A stretch of 64,000 nucleotides of DNA from Tissierella_A sp964489715 (lineage in GTDB: Bacteria > Bacillota > Clostridia > Tissierellales > Tissierellaceae), in contig CAZBAK010000003.1 of assembly GCA_964489715.1 (NCBI GenBank), forward strand, positions 4,610 through 68,609, read 5' to 3'. Each line of letters starts with the position of its first letter. The stretch's first letter is position 1. Below are positions 16,242-25,530 of the stretch, in pieces. A model generated the notes under the pieces. It ran no database searches, had not been told where the DNA came from, and worked only from the letters and a program-made list of their open reading frames with translations. Made by a program: the position numbers and the translations under genes.

Positions 16242-17642
16242 TCACCTATGTTTAGATTTAATTTTCTTGGACTTTATATATCTATCTATAGCATGTGCTG
16301 CATTTTTCCCAGCCCCCATGGCCATAATCACCGTGGCAGATCCTGTTACATTATCTCCTCCAGCATAGACAGCATTTTTAGATGTTTTACCTTCTTTGTC
16401 CAATATTATAATTCTATTTTTATTGTCCACATCTAGTCCACTAGTTGTATCAGCTATAATAGTGTTTGGATCAGTACCTAAGGCTATTATAACCATATCA
16501 AAATCCATTTCAAATTCTGAGTTTTTTATTTCTTTAGGTAGACTTTCATTAAGAGTGTTTTCATCTTTCTGCATAAGTCTTATACACTCTAATGCCCTTA
16601 CTCTACCTTTTTCATCTCCCTTAATCTTTATAGGACTTGTTAGGAAGTGAAAGTTTATACCCTCTTCTAGGGCATTTTCTACTTCTTCTTTTCTAGCTGG
16701 AAGTTTGTCTTTTGTCCTTCTATATAAAATATGAACTTCAGAATTAAATCTTCTTGCAGTTCTAGCTGCATCCATTGCCACATTTCCTCCACCTATCACT
16801 GCTACTTTTCTAGCCTGCTTTATGGGAGTATCTGATTCTTTTTCAAATGCTTTCATTAAATTATTTCTAGTTAAATATTCATTAGCTGAAAAAACTCCAT
16901 TTAAGTTTATACCTTCTATATCTAAAAACTTGGGAAGACCAGCACCTGAACCTATGAATACGGCTTCATATCCTTCTTCTAATATATCCTCTATGGTAAG
17001 GGTTCTACCTACTATAACGTTGGTTTCTATATTGGCCCCTAACTTTTCTAGATTTGCAATTTCTTTCTTTACTATGCTAGCTGGAAGTCTAAATTCAGGT
17101 ATACCATATGCTAAAACTCCTCCAGCTTTATGAAGAGCTTCAAATATCCTTATTTCATATCCTTCTTTTAGCAGCTCACCTGCACAAGATATGCCTGCAG
17201 GTCCAGCACCTACTATAGCTACCTTATGTCCATTTGTTTTTTCCTTCTTTGAAAAATTTATTTTATTTTCTAAAGCAAAATCCGCAGCAAATCTTTCAAG
17301 CTTCCCAATAGCTATAGGATCCCCTTTTTTGCCTAGTATACATGTTTTTTCACACTGATCTTCTTGAGGACATACCCTTCCACAAACTGCTGGAAGTGAT
17401 GAATAGTTGTTGAGGATTTCTGCTGCTTTTCCAAAGTTTCTTTCTCCTATTTCTTTAATAAATCCTGGTATATCTATTTTAACCGGACACATATCTACAC
17501 AAGTTGGGTTTTTACATTGAATGCATCTTTTAGCTTCAATAACAGCCTCTTCTAATGTATAGCCCAAGCAAACTTCATTAAAATTGCCTATTCTTTCTTT
17601 AGGGTCTTGATAGCCTATAGCTACTCTAGTAAATCTATTCAT
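16242..17642 (-). CDS. nfnB: NADH-dependent ferredoxin:NADP+ oxidoreductase, large subunit NfnB (GltA-like)
   Basis: The 466-residue flavoprotein has an N-terminal double [4Fe-4S] region (CIQCKNPTCVDMCP and CGRVCPQEDQCEKTC), an FAD-binding site (VAIVGAGPAGISCAGEL, about 140) and a second dinucleotide fold (KVAVIGGGNVAMDAARTARR). Alone it would be annotated as glutamate synthase small subunit. The gene directly upstream, overlapping by 8 bp, encodes the NfnA-type FAD/2Fe-2S subunit, which identifies the pair as the cytosolic electron-bifurcating transhydrogenase. It interconverts NADPH with NADH plus reduced ferredoxin. No large glutamate synthase subunit is nearby. Confidence 0.88.
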   Translation of the reverse strand: MNRFTRVAIGYQDPKERIGNFNEVCLGYTLEEAVIEAKRCIQCKNPTCVDMCPVKIDIPGFIKEIGERNFGKAAEILNNYSSLPAVCGRVCPQEDQCEKTCILGKKGDPIAIGKLERFAADFALENKINFSKKEKTNGHKVAIVGAGPAGISCAGELLKEGYEIRIFEALHKAGGVLAYGIPEFRLPASIVKKEIANLEKLGANIETNVIVGRTLTIEDILEEGYEAVFIGSGAGLPKFLDIEGINLNGVFSANEYLTRNNLMKAFEKESDTPIKQARKVAVIGGGNVAMDAARTARRFNSEVHILYRRTKDKLPARKEEVENALEEGINFHFLTSPIKIKGDEKGRVRALECIRLMQKDENTLNESLPKEIKNSEFEMDFDMVIIALGTDPNTIIADTTSGLDVDNKNRIIILDKEGKTSKNAVYAGGDNVTGSATVIMAMGAGKNAAHAIDRYIKSKKIKSKHR

Positions 17643-18504
17643 CCTTTATCACCTCATGGAGTTGACAATGTTTATGGTCCATTTCTATCTCTTCTTCTTT
17701 ATATTGATCCTGCCTTCTAAGGGCTTCATCAAAATCTACTAAGTGGCCATCAAATTCTGGTCCATCTACACAAGCAAATTTTATTTTATTATCAACTTTT
17801 ACCCTACATGCACCACACATGCCTGTACCATCTACCATTATAGGATTTAAAGATACAATAGTAGGTATATTTAGTCGCTTAGTGAGAATAGAAGTAAACT
17901 TCATCATTATCATAGGTCCTATAACAATACATCTATCATAGTGCTTGCCTTGATTTTCTACTAATTCTTCAATAGCATGGGTTACCATTCCATGGAAGCC
18001 ATAACTGCCATCATCAGTAGCTATAAATACATTTTCAGTTATAGCTCTGAATTCTTCTTCAAGTATGACTAGGTCTTTATTCTTTGAACCTAAAACTATT
18101 TGAATATCTACTCCTTTGTCTTTTAACCATTTAGCCTGGGGTATTAGTGGTGCTACTCCTACACCTCCACCTACAAGGAGAATTTTTTCCTTTCTTAATT
18201 TATCTATATCTTCATATATAAATTCAGAAGCCTTACCTAGAGGACCAGCAAGATCTTTTATACTTTCTCCTATTTCCTTATCTACAAGTTTTTTTGTAGA
18301 AGCACCAGTGGTCTGAACAACAATATTTACAGTGGCCTTTTCTTTATCTATATCCGATATAGTCAGAGGAATTCTCTCACCATTTTCCTCTACTATAACT
18401 ATAACAAATTGTCCTGGAAGTGCAGCTTTACTAACTCGTGGCGCAAACACATCTATAGAATAAATCCTAGGAGCTAATAATTTTTTATCTACTATCTTAT
18501 ACAA
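17635..18504 (-). CDS. nfnA: NADH-dependent ferredoxin:NADP+ oxidoreductase, small subunit NfnA
   Basis: The 289-residue protein has a ferredoxin-reductase-type FAD domain (PGQFVIVIVEENGERIPLTISD, about 31-52), an NAD-binding domain (ILLVGGGVGVAPLIPQAKWL, about 109) and a C-terminal [2Fe-2S] motif, GTGMCGACRV and FACVDGPEFDGH, spanning about 226-255. This architecture is that of NfnA, also called sulfide dehydrogenase beta subunit. Translation begins at TTG 18504 with GGGAGGTAG upstream. It overlaps nfnB by 8 bp, implying coupled translation and a 1:1 complex. Bifurcation is inferred from the pair. Confidence 0.88.
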   Translation of the reverse strand: MYKIVDKKLLAPRIYSIDVFAPRVSKAALPGQFVIVIVEENGERIPLTISDIDKEKATVNIVVQTTGASTKKLVDKEIGESIKDLAGPLGKASEFIYEDIDKLRKEKILLVGGGVGVAPLIPQAKWLKDKGVDIQIVLGSKNKDLVILEEEFRAITENVFIATDDGSYGFHGMVTHAIEELVENQGKHYDRCIVIGPMIMMKFTSILTKRLNIPTIVSLNPIMVDGTGMCGACRVKVDNKIKFACVDGPEFDGHLVDFDEALRRQDQYKEEEIEMDHKHCQLHEVIKDE

Positions 18505-18535
18505 TGTATCTACCTCCCATCAATTTTTACAACTA

Positions 18536-18573
18536 AAAAGATTAAAACAGAAATATTTCTGTTTTAATCTTTT
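18536..18573 (-). terminator. Terminator downstream of pgcA
   Basis: A perfect palindrome pairing AAAAGATTAAAACAGAAAT with ATTTCTGTTTTAATCTTTT lies 8 bp past the pgcA stop on the minus strand, separating it from nfnAB. Confidence 0.85.
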
Positions 18574-18580
18574 ATATAGC

Positions 18581-20275
18581 TTATTCTACACTCATCAATT
18601 CTTCTACAACATTTTTTTCTATTAGATCTATCTTATCTAATGCATTTTTTTCTTCTTTATCTTTGCTGTAGATATATAGTTTAATTTTCGGTTCAGTTCC
18701 AGAAGGTCTTATTACATACCAGGAGCCATCATCTAATAGATATTTTAGTACATTACTTTTCCCTACTTCTGTATTGTCATTTAAATAGTCTACTACTTTT
18801 TCAAGTTTCATATTTCCAATCATATCTATTGGATTTTCTCTAAAATAATCCATCATTCTGGATATTCTCTGACTTCCTTCTATTCCTTCTAAGACTATTG
18901 ATATAAGTTTTTCCTTGTAATAGCCATATTCTTCATATATGTCCTTTAAAACTTCTAATAGGTTTTTACCTTTCTTTTTATAATATGCTGCCATTTCAAC
19001 TATAAGCATAGTAGAGATTACTGCATCCTTATCCCTAACTAGAGTTCCATAGGTATAGCCTATACTTTCTTCATAGCCAAATACAAAATTATATTCATTG
19101 GTGTTTTCCCATTCATTTGCCTTGGCACAAATATTCTTAAAGCCTGTAAGTGTATTAAAGGTTTCTACACCATATTTATCAGCTATTACTTTACCTAAAT
19201 CACCTGTAACTATACTTTTAACTATAGCTGGATTTTTAGGCATTTTTTTCTTTTCATCAAGTGAACTCAAAATATAGTTAACTAAAAGAGCTCCAGTTTG
19301 ATTGCCATTTAAAAATATAAATTCTCCCCTATTATCTTTTACCATCATGGCTATTCTGTCAGCATCAGGATCTGTAGCAACTAGTATATCAGCATCTTTT
19401 TCTTTTCCCAGTTCTACAGAAAGCTTAAATGCCTTAGGATCTTCTGGATTAGGATATCCTACTGTTGTAAAATTTGGATCGGGTTTTTCTTGTTCAGCTA
19501 CTACAAATATATTTTTAAAAGCTCTATCTTTTAAAACCCTCCTAACAGGTTTATTTCCCGTAGCATTGAGAGGAGTATATACTACTCTTATATCTTTATC
19601 TAATTCCTCATCACTTCTGATACTTCTATCTAATATTTCTTTATTATATTTATCGTCTATTTCACTTCCTATATACTCTATAAGACCTTTTTCAAGAGCT
19701 AGATCTAAATCCATAATATTTATATCCTTAAAATCTTTGATCTTTCCAATTTCTTCTAATATATCAGAAGCTACATCATCTAGTATTTGAGACCCTTCTT
19801 TCCAATAGGCTTTATATCCATTGTACTCTCTTGGATTATGGCTTGCAGTAACCACAATACCTGAAATTGTACCTAACTCTCTTACAGTATATGATAGTAG
19901 AGGAGTTGTTCTTATATCGTCAAATAAATAGGCCTTGATTCCATTAGCCGCTAAAACCCTAGCTGCTATTTCTGCAAATTTATCAGAATATTTTCTAACA
20001 TCATAGGCTATGGCCACTCCCATCTTCTTTGCTTCTTCCCCTTCATTTGCTATTACAGAAGCCAAACCTTGAGTAGCTAAGGCTACTGTATACTTGTTCA
20101 TCCTATTAGTTCCTGCCCCTATTTTACCCCTAAGGCCAGCTGTTCCAAATGAAAGATCTGTATAAAATCTATCTTCAATTTCTGCCTCATCTTCTATCTC
20201 TCTTAACTCTGCTTTTGTCTCTTCATCAAAATAATCATCTTCAAGCCACAACTTATACTTTTCTTTATAATTCAT
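18581..20275 (-). CDS. pgcA: Phospho-sugar mutase (alpha-phosphoglucomutase/phosphomannomutase)
   Basis: Interconverts glucose-1-phosphate and glucose-6-phosphate, and possibly mannose phosphates, for cell-wall and glycolipid precursors. The 564 residues match the long PgcA/YhxB subgroup. Visible landmarks are GTAGLRGKIGAGTNRMN, the phosphoserine loop VTASHNPREYNGYK, the metal loop ATDPDADRIAM, the sugar loop FGYEESIGYTYG and the phosphate-binding IRPSGTEPKIK near the C-terminus. All four domains appear intact. GGAGGG precedes the ATG. It is downstream of the YbaK gene by 18 bp, so the two may be co-transcribed. Confidence 0.94.
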   Translation of the reverse strand: MNYKEKYKLWLEDDYFDEETKAELREIEDEAEIEDRFYTDLSFGTAGLRGKIGAGTNRMNKYTVALATQGLASVIANEGEEAKKMGVAIAYDVRKYSDKFAEIAARVLAANGIKAYLFDDIRTTPLLSYTVRELGTISGIVVTASHNPREYNGYKAYWKEGSQILDDVASDILEEIGKIKDFKDINIMDLDLALEKGLIEYIGSEIDDKYNKEILDRSIRSDEELDKDIRVVYTPLNATGNKPVRRVLKDRAFKNIFVVAEQEKPDPNFTTVGYPNPEDPKAFKLSVELGKEKDADILVATDPDADRIAMMVKDNRGEFIFLNGNQTGALLVNYILSSLDEKKKMPKNPAIVKSIVTGDLGKVIADKYGVETFNTLTGFKNICAKANEWENTNEYNFVFGYEESIGYTYGTLVRDKDAVISTMLIVEMAAYYKKKGKNLLEVLKDIYEEYGYYKEKLISIVLEGIEGSQRISRMMDYFRENPIDMIGNMKLEKVVDYLNDNTEVGKSNVLKYLLDDGSWYVIRPSGTEPKIKLYIYSKDKEEKNALDKIDLIEKNVVEELMSVE

Positions 20276-20293
20276 AAATATCCCTCCATTATA

Positions 20294-20761
20294 TTATTTA
20301 ATTATATTTTCAAAGCTCCCATTTGTAATATCTTTTAGATCTAAGGGACTTAATTCTATTTGCTGGCCAATTTTTCCTGCACTTACTACTATACTATCTA
20401 AGGATAAAGCATCTTCTTGAATAAATGTTTTAAATTCTTTTTTCATGCCAATAGGAGAGCATCCTCCCCTTATATAGCCTGTGGTCTTAAGTATATCATT
20501 TATTGGAATAAACTCTATCTTTTTTTCTAAAGTAAATTTTGCCCCTTTTTTTAAATCTAATTGTTGATCTACTGGAATTATAAATACATAGTTTTCTTCT
20601 TGTCCTCTTGTAACAAGAGTTTTGTACACTTCTTTCGCTTTTTTGTTAATTTTTTTGGCCACAGATATGCCATCTATTTCTCCATCATCTATTGTATATT
20701 GAATTTCTTTATAGTCTATATTTTTTGAATCTAATATTCTCATTGCATTTGTTTTTTTCAT
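20294..20761 (-). CDS. ybaK: Cys-tRNA(Pro)/aminoacyl-tRNA deacylase, YbaK/EbsC family
   Basis: Hydrolyses mischarged Cys-tRNA(Pro), or a related misacylated tRNA, in trans. I start at ATG 20761 because AGGAGAGA lies just upstream; the longer frame beginning at 20821 runs through a hairpin and has no ribosome site. The resulting 155 residues fit the family. Visible features are YTIDDGEIDGISVAKKINKKAKEVYKTLV, the conserved Lys in this stretch, and TGYIRGGCSPIGMKKEF with the catalytic GGxSPxG-type loop. It probably forms an operon with pgcA 18 bp downstream. Confidence 0.9.
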   Translation of the reverse strand: MKKTNAMRILDSKNIDYKEIQYTIDDGEIDGISVAKKINKKAKEVYKTLVTRGQEENYVFIIPVDQQLDLKKGAKFTLEKKIEFIPINDILKTTGYIRGGCSPIGMKKEFKTFIQEDALSLDSIVVSAGKIGQQIELSPLDLKDITNGSFENIIK

Positions 20762-20789
20762 AAACTTCTCTCCTAATATTTTTATATAA

Positions 20790-20809
20790 ATAGCTCCCTT
20801 GGGAGCTAT
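20790..20809 (-). terminator. Hairpin, possible terminator of the DUF2254 transcript
   Basis: ATAGCTCCC and GGGAGCTAT pair with a minimal loop, followed on the minus strand by TTATATAAAAATATT. It lies between the DUF2254 stop and the ybaK start. A second 20-nt palindrome (TTATTCTTTT/AAAAGAATAA) lies at 20878-20897. Confidence 0.5.
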
Positions 20810-20949
20810 ATTAAAAATCAATCTATTATTCTTTTATCTATTATATTTATACCTATAAAAATTATATATAATCTGTATTATTCTTTTAAAAGAATAACTT
20901 TATGTGGTCTATAGCTACACAAGGATAAAAATTCATAAAAGATGCTTGA

Positions 20950-22230
20950 CTATATTTGAATACTATATCTGGATTTTTTAATTAAATCCAAATCAAATTT
21001 ATGACTAAAGTTTTCTTTACTTATATGATATATATAATCACTAAACTCCTCTAAAATTTTAAGATTTTTTTCTTCCTCTGTGATATCACTTATCTTATTT
21101 ACAGTTTCAAGCAAGGATACCACTACTGAGATATCTGCTTTACCATAGTTAACCAATTGATAAAAGGTAAAGTATAAATCTTTTTTAAAATCAAAATCTT
21201 CATATACTAATATACCTTTACACTTATCATTTCTTATAACTGTATAATTTTCTTTTATTTTACTCAATTTACCAAGTAAAACTCCTAATATATTTATGCA
21301 ATGTATAGCCGTATTTGGATCATTTATTCCAGGAGAAATAGCTCTTAAGGCTATATCAACTATTTTTTGAAGTGAAAACCTATAGTCATTGAAGCCTAAT
21401 CTTTCATCTCCTAAAGTAAACTTTTCCAATATTTCATCCTTTATGCCTTCTTTTAAAGCTTCATCATTAAAATATAATGTAGCTATATTTTGATTGATAT
21501 TAATAAAATCTCCTATATGAGCATGTATTATAAGTTTAGAGTCAATTTCTTCTAAAACATATAAAAGTGGATCTAAATTCATAAGTTGAAGATATCCGCT
21601 TCTATCACATTTAATTTTATAATTATACCTATACATTTCAGCCCTATATTCATCTAAAGTTTCTTGTTTTTCTTTGTAGTCCAGTGCATCTCCTATAATT
21701 GTATAAGATTCATCATATACCCTCTTAATAAGCTTTGTAGCTTGGATAGAAGAAGAGACCCTGTATATAAAAATAACAAAATATATCAAGGAGAAAACAG
21801 CATACAGAACTCCTATAGTAGCTGATAGAACAAGATACTCTGAGAAACTATTTTTCATAAAAAACAAGGTTATTATAGAATAGAAAAAACCTCCTACAAA
21901 GACACCTAATACCTTCATAGATACTTTATCAGTTAAAAAGTTATTTACAACTCTAGGTGAGAATTCTGATGAATACATAGTTAACACTACCATTATTGTA
22001 GAAAAAGTAAATGTAGTTATAGTCAAAAGTGCACCTGCTAAGGTACTGAGTATTGTTTTTGCAAGATCGACACTAGTTAAGAATATAGAAGGTATCTTAT
22101 CTAATATAGATAAGGCTCTTGTATCTACAAGTATGGCTAAGGCTGCTAAAGCTATAGAAATAAGAATATATTTTAATAAATATATCCAAATCCTATTGTT
22201 TGAATAAAACTTTTTTATCTTTTCTATCAT
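20950..22230 (-). CDS. DUF2254 family membrane protein
   Basis: The 426-residue protein has about four membrane segments in its first 165 residues (for example ISIALAALAILV, LTITTFTFSTIMVVLTMYS, GVFVGGFFYSIITLFF). A long cytoplasmic C-terminal region follows, containing ALRAISPGINDPNTAIHCI, the most conserved block of DUF2254. Function is unknown in this family. Its ATG overlaps the stop of the HypE-like gene by 4 bp (ATGA), so the two are translationally coupled. GGAGATG within that gene serves as ribosome site. Two hairpins lie downstream. Confidence 0.88.
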   Translation of the reverse strand: MIEKIKKFYSNNRIWIYLLKYILISIALAALAILVDTRALSILDKIPSIFLTSVDLAKTILSTLAGALLTITTFTFSTIMVVLTMYSSEFSPRVVNNFLTDKVSMKVLGVFVGGFFYSIITLFFMKNSFSEYLVLSATIGVLYAVFSLIYFVIFIYRVSSSIQATKLIKRVYDESYTIIGDALDYKEKQETLDEYRAEMYRYNYKIKCDRSGYLQLMNLDPLLYVLEEIDSKLIIHAHIGDFININQNIATLYFNDEALKEGIKDEILEKFTLGDERLGFNDYRFSLQKIVDIALRAISPGINDPNTAIHCINILGVLLGKLSKIKENYTVIRNDKCKGILVYEDFDFKKDLYFTFYQLVNYGKADISVVVSLLETVNKISDITEEEKNLKILEEFSDYIYHISKENFSHKFDLDLIKKSRYSIQI

Positions 22231-23240
22231 TTAATCATCTCCATCCTATTCAATTTTTCAATGGCTCTATATAATTCGTCAGCCTTAGGAGCTTCTATGT
22301 TTTCCAAGCCTTGCTGCCTATCTAGAAATAAGCCTTCATCTATTATTTCTCCTATAATACTTGAATCAATATTCTCTATTTTTAATTCTTTTTTTACATT
22401 GGCAATATTTGCTTCACTTCCTATGATTAACATACTTCCACTTGAAATAAGTCTTAAATAATCTATCTTTAATAGGCTTGTAATTTCCTTAGTAATCTTT
22501 GTTACAGGGATTTTTTCTTCATCTATCTTAATACCCCTACCTATAGCTTTATGGGCCTCCCATACAGCCCCTAGTACTCCACCTTCTGTTATATCGTGCA
22601 TATAGTTTACATGAAATTTACCAGCTATTTTCCCCTCTTTTTTTACAGATATCTTTTCTATATAATTTTTCCCTTCTTCTAAAAGATCCTGACTAATCTT
22701 GTCTTTAAAAAAGTCTTCATAATCATTTAATATAATAGAAGTCCCTTCTATAGCAGCAGATTTAGTCATTAATATCTTATAGCCTTTTTTTATATCTTCT
22801 AGCTTCATTATATTTTTCTTTTTTATTTTTCCTATTACTGTAGTAGATACTACTAGCTTATTTACTGCATCTGTTATTTCAGTGTGTCCCCCCATTATTT
22901 CTACATTTAATCTTTTAGCAGTATCCCCTGCATCCTTCATTATATATTCAATATCCTTATAGCTAGTAGCTCTAGGTGCTAGGATGGTTATAAGCACACC
23001 TATAGGCTCTCCACCGCTTGAAGCTACATCATTAACCGATATTTCTATTGCAAGTCTTCCTACATCCTTTACAGCCCCTGTAATTGGATCAGTTGATAAA
23101 ACAGCTACTTCTTTTCCAAAATCCACTAAAGCATTGTCCTGTCCTACGCTTGCTCCTATAATAACTTCATCTCTTGAGTGTTTAATATATTTAAAAATTA
23201 TTTCTTCTAGTAAGTCATTTGGCAATTTCCCAGTAATCAA
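22227..23240 (-). CDS. AIR synthase-related protein (HypE/SelD-like fold)
   Basis: A 337-residue member of the PurM/HypE/SelD ATP-using superfamily. Visible are GASVGQDNALVDFG, STDPITGAVKDVGRLAIEI, NDVASSGGEPIGVL, GGHTEITDA and DITEGGVLGAVWE. It resembles HypE but lacks the C-terminal Arg-Ile-Cys tail that HypE carbamoylates and cyanates. It also lacks the N-terminal Cys/Sec loop of SelD, so it is neither of these in a strict sense. The start is TTG 23240 with an AAGGAGAG site. It is coupled to a DUF2254 membrane protein by a 4-bp overlap. The reaction is unknown; phosphorylation of a small molecule is a reasonable expectation. Confidence 0.85.
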   Translation of the reverse strand: MITGKLPNDLLEEIIFKYIKHSRDEVIIGASVGQDNALVDFGKEVAVLSTDPITGAVKDVGRLAIEISVNDVASSGGEPIGVLITILAPRATSYKDIEYIMKDAGDTAKRLNVEIMGGHTEITDAVNKLVVSTTVIGKIKKKNIMKLEDIKKGYKILMTKSAAIEGTSIILNDYEDFFKDKISQDLLEEGKNYIEKISVKKEGKIAGKFHVNYMHDITEGGVLGAVWEAHKAIGRGIKIDEEKIPVTKITKEITSLLKIDYLRLISSGSMLIIGSEANIANVKKELKIENIDSSIIGEIIDEGLFLDRQQGLENIEAPKADELYRAIEKLNRMEMIK

Positions 23241-23280
23241 ATAATCTCTCCTTTCTTCTCTAAACTCTTATATAAAGAAT

Positions 23281-24162
23281 TTAAGCTCCTCTGTTCTTTC
23301 TTTCATTTATATAGGCAGATAAAAGTATAAGTCCTCCTCCAATAAACTGAGCTCCGGTCATAGCTTCTTTTAAAAATATGGCAGATATAGCTATGGCAGT
23401 TATAGGATCTAAATAACTTACTATTGCTATAGTTTGAGATTTTACATCTTTTATAGATGGAAAATAAAGCAAATAAGCTATACCAGTATGTACTACACCC
23501 ATTATCAATATTAAAAACCAGGTTTTTGTATCAGCTAGCAATAGATTTCCTATTCCCTTTCTAAATACTATAGGTAGGAGAACTATTGCTGATATAGCCA
23601 ATTGACTTAAAGTTATCTGTAAGGGAGATAAGTCTTTTATAAGCTTATTGACCGTTACTATCATTCCATAGAGTACTGCTCCAAACAAACCAAATAATAT
23701 TCCTCTTGTATGATTATAATAAGTTAAATCTTTGCTATCTCCTGATTTCAATATCATAAATAGGCCCAACATGGAAATAAGTATACAGATGATATTTTTT
23801 ATAGTCATCTTTTCATTTAAAAAAATTGCCGAAAAGACAACCATAAATATAGGACCTAGATAATAACTTAAAGTTGCATTTGCTATAGTAGTATATTTCA
23901 TAGCTTGAAAAAGAGAAGCCCAGTTTATTCCTAGAGCAATTCCAGATAGGGATAAAAATACTATATTATTTTTTAAAGCCCTTTTATCTAGCTTTTCTTT
24001 ATCTATTAATATTATAGAAGTTAAAAATATACTAGCCAATAGGGCTCTGAAGAAGGCAATTTCTATACTAGTTAGATCTATATTTCTTACAAATAGTCCA
24101 AGAGTTCCCCAGGTTATCATAGTTATTATTATTTTAGTTCTTGGACTTATCTTTTTAACCAT
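23281..24162 (-). CDS. EamA/DMT family permease
   Basis: A drug/metabolite-transporter-type protein with about ten membrane segments in two EamA repeats (N-terminal GTLGLFVRNI...AFFRALLASIF; C-terminal GILFGLFGAVLYGM). I prefer ATG 24162 to ATG 24168, since AAAGGA is 9 bp from the former and only 3 bp from the latter. The protein is then 293 residues. Substrate unknown; members export or import amino acids, sugars or metabolites. One of four EamA permeases in the window. It lies 40 bp upstream of the HypE-like gene on the same strand and could share its transcript. Confidence 0.9.
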   Translation of the reverse strand: MVKKISPRTKIIITMITWGTLGLFVRNIDLTSIEIAFFRALLASIFLTSIILIDKEKLDKRALKNNIVFLSLSGIALGINWASLFQAMKYTTIANATLSYYLGPIFMVVFSAIFLNEKMTIKNIICILISMLGLFMILKSGDSKDLTYYNHTRGILFGLFGAVLYGMIVTVNKLIKDLSPLQITLSQLAISAIVLLPIVFRKGIGNLLLADTKTWFLILIMGVVHTGIAYLLYFPSIKDVKSQTIAIVSYLDPITAIAISAIFLKEAMTGAQFIGGGLILLSAYINERKNRGA

Positions 24163-24269
24163 ATACATCTTTCCTTTATTTTTATATTTTCTATATTATA
24201 TCATAGCTAGATTTTTTTTTATAAACTATGATAAACTATTATTAATATATAAATTATGGAGGTTTTAAC

Positions 24270-24710
24270 ATGAAGATTTACGTAGACGCCGATGGATGCC
24301 CCGTTGTAGATCTAGCTGTAAAAATAGCTAGAGAATATAAGCTAGAAATAATAATAGTTAAAAACTTTGCCCATAAAATTAAAAACTCCTATGCACAGGT
24401 TGTATCTGTTGATATTTCCAATGATAGTGCTGACTTTTATATTGTAAATAATCTATCTAAGGGAGATATAGTTATAAGTCAAGATTATGGACTTGCTGCA
24501 ATGGCTCTTTCTAAAGCTGCTTATCCAATAAATCAAAACGGGCTCTTATACACCCAACTTAATATTGATGGAATGCTCAATACTAGACATATCCATAAGG
24601 AATTGAGAAAGTCTGGCAAGCATCATAGTAAATTTAAAAAAAGAAAAAAAGAAGATGATAAAAAGTTTGAAATAAAGTTAAGGAATCTTATAGAAGATAA
24701 AATTCTTTAA
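24270..24710 (+). CDS. YaiI/YqxD family protein (DUF188)
   Basis: A 146-residue protein of the DUF188/UPF0178 family. The family hallmark is the N-terminal VDADGCPVVDLA, followed by SNDSADFYIVNNLSKGDIVISQDYGLAAMAL and NTRHIHKELRKSGKH. The acidic residues in these blocks resemble the active site of PIN-like nucleases, but activity is not established. GGAGG precedes the ATG at 24270. Convergent with the next gene, with no spacer between the stop codons. Confidence 0.92.
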   Translation: MKIYVDADGCPVVDLAVKIAREYKLEIIIVKNFAHKIKNSYAQVVSVDISNDSADFYIVNNLSKGDIVISQDYGLAAMALSKAAYPINQNGLLYTQLNIDGMLNTRHIHKELRKSGKHHSKFKKRKKEDDKKFEIKLRNLIEDKIL

Positions 24711-25457
24711 TTATCTATATTTATAAATTTCTTTTTCTAGATCTTCTACTTTATATTCTAAGGATAGCACTGGATTAATATTGTATTTTTCTAAAAGATT
24801 ATATAAATTTAATACTTCTTCCTTTGTCATACTTTTATGCTGGTCATAAATAGCATTATTAGAGTGTACATGAATATATTCTATATGGTCTTTTAGCTCC
24901 CTAATCCATTCTTCTAGGCTTGCATGGCTAAGCTTAGCATGTCCTAGATCTAAATTCACTTTTATATTTTCTCTATCTATGGCTTCTATATGTCTCTTTA
25001 GCATATGAGGCTCTTCTTCAAATACATTTTCTATCAGTATTTTGTTTTTATACTCTGTTTCTTTTAAAATTTTATGCCAAAATTCTTTACTTTGATTATT
25101 GTTTAAATCCCTAATAAATTCTTCCTTAAGGTAAGGATTTATTTGGCTATGAAATATAATATATTTTATATTTAGATCATGAGCTATATCTAGAGTTTCT
25201 AAATACTTTTTATGACTTATCTTTCTTATATCTAAGTCTGGACTTGCAGGTTTTAAATCTAAAAATGGTCCATGTAAAGCCTTAATAGCTTTAAATCCTT
25301 GGAATAAGTCTTTATATAGCCTTATTAGCTCATTTTTTTCTTTAAAACTTAGATTTGGTTCAGTAAAGTCTTGTATTTCAACACCTATATTTAGTTTATT
25401 AAAAAGATTAGCATTGAATTCTTCTACTGTAGCTATGGCTTTTACTATTTTTCTCAT
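24711..25457 (-). CDS. Sugar phosphate isomerase/epimerase-like TIM-barrel protein
   Basis: A 248-residue protein of the xylose-isomerase-like TIM barrel / AP endonuclease 2 superfamily. Indicative segments are ALHGPFLDLKPASPD, YIIFHSQINPYLKEEF, ILIENVFEEEPHML, VNLDLGHAKLSHAS and YIHVHSNNAIYDQHKSM. The His, Glu and Asp residues at strand ends could bind a metal as in this superfamily. The exact reaction (isomerase, epimerase or nuclease) cannot be told. GAGGTGG precedes the ATG. It is flanked by the convergent YaiI-like gene and a terminator of the PC4-like gene upstream. Confidence 0.82.
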   Translation of the reverse strand: MRKIVKAIATVEEFNANLFNKLNIGVEIQDFTEPNLSFKEKNELIRLYKDLFQGFKAIKALHGPFLDLKPASPDLDIRKISHKKYLETLDIAHDLNIKYIIFHSQINPYLKEEFIRDLNNNQSKEFWHKILKETEYKNKILIENVFEEEPHMLKRHIEAIDRENIKVNLDLGHAKLSHASLEEWIRELKDHIEYIHVHSNNAIYDQHKSMTKEEVLNLYNLLEKYNINPVLSLEYKVEDLEKEIYKYR

Positions 25458-25484
25458 TTTCCCACCTCTTATAAGTATAAAAAT

Positions 25485-25523
25485 AAAGGAACATTTTCAT
25501 GCCTCCAGCGAAAATGTTCCTTT
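25485..25523 (-). terminator. Terminator downstream of PC4-like gene
   Basis: The inverted repeat AAAGGAACATTTTC (25485-25498) and GAAAATGTTCCTTT (25510-25523) is flanked by T-rich tails both ways and lies 7 bp past the stop of the 25531-25749 gene. Confidence 0.85.
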
Positions 25524-25530
25524 TTATTTT

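Noticed and set aside
16242..17642. Glutamate synthase small subunit
   Set aside because: Partner gene and absence of a large subunit indicate NfnB instead.
22227..23240. Selenophosphate synthetase SelD, tempting because of the selenium genes nearby
   Set aside because: Lacks the N-terminal Cys/Sec glycine-rich loop of SelD and is closer to HypE-like AIR synthase-related proteins.
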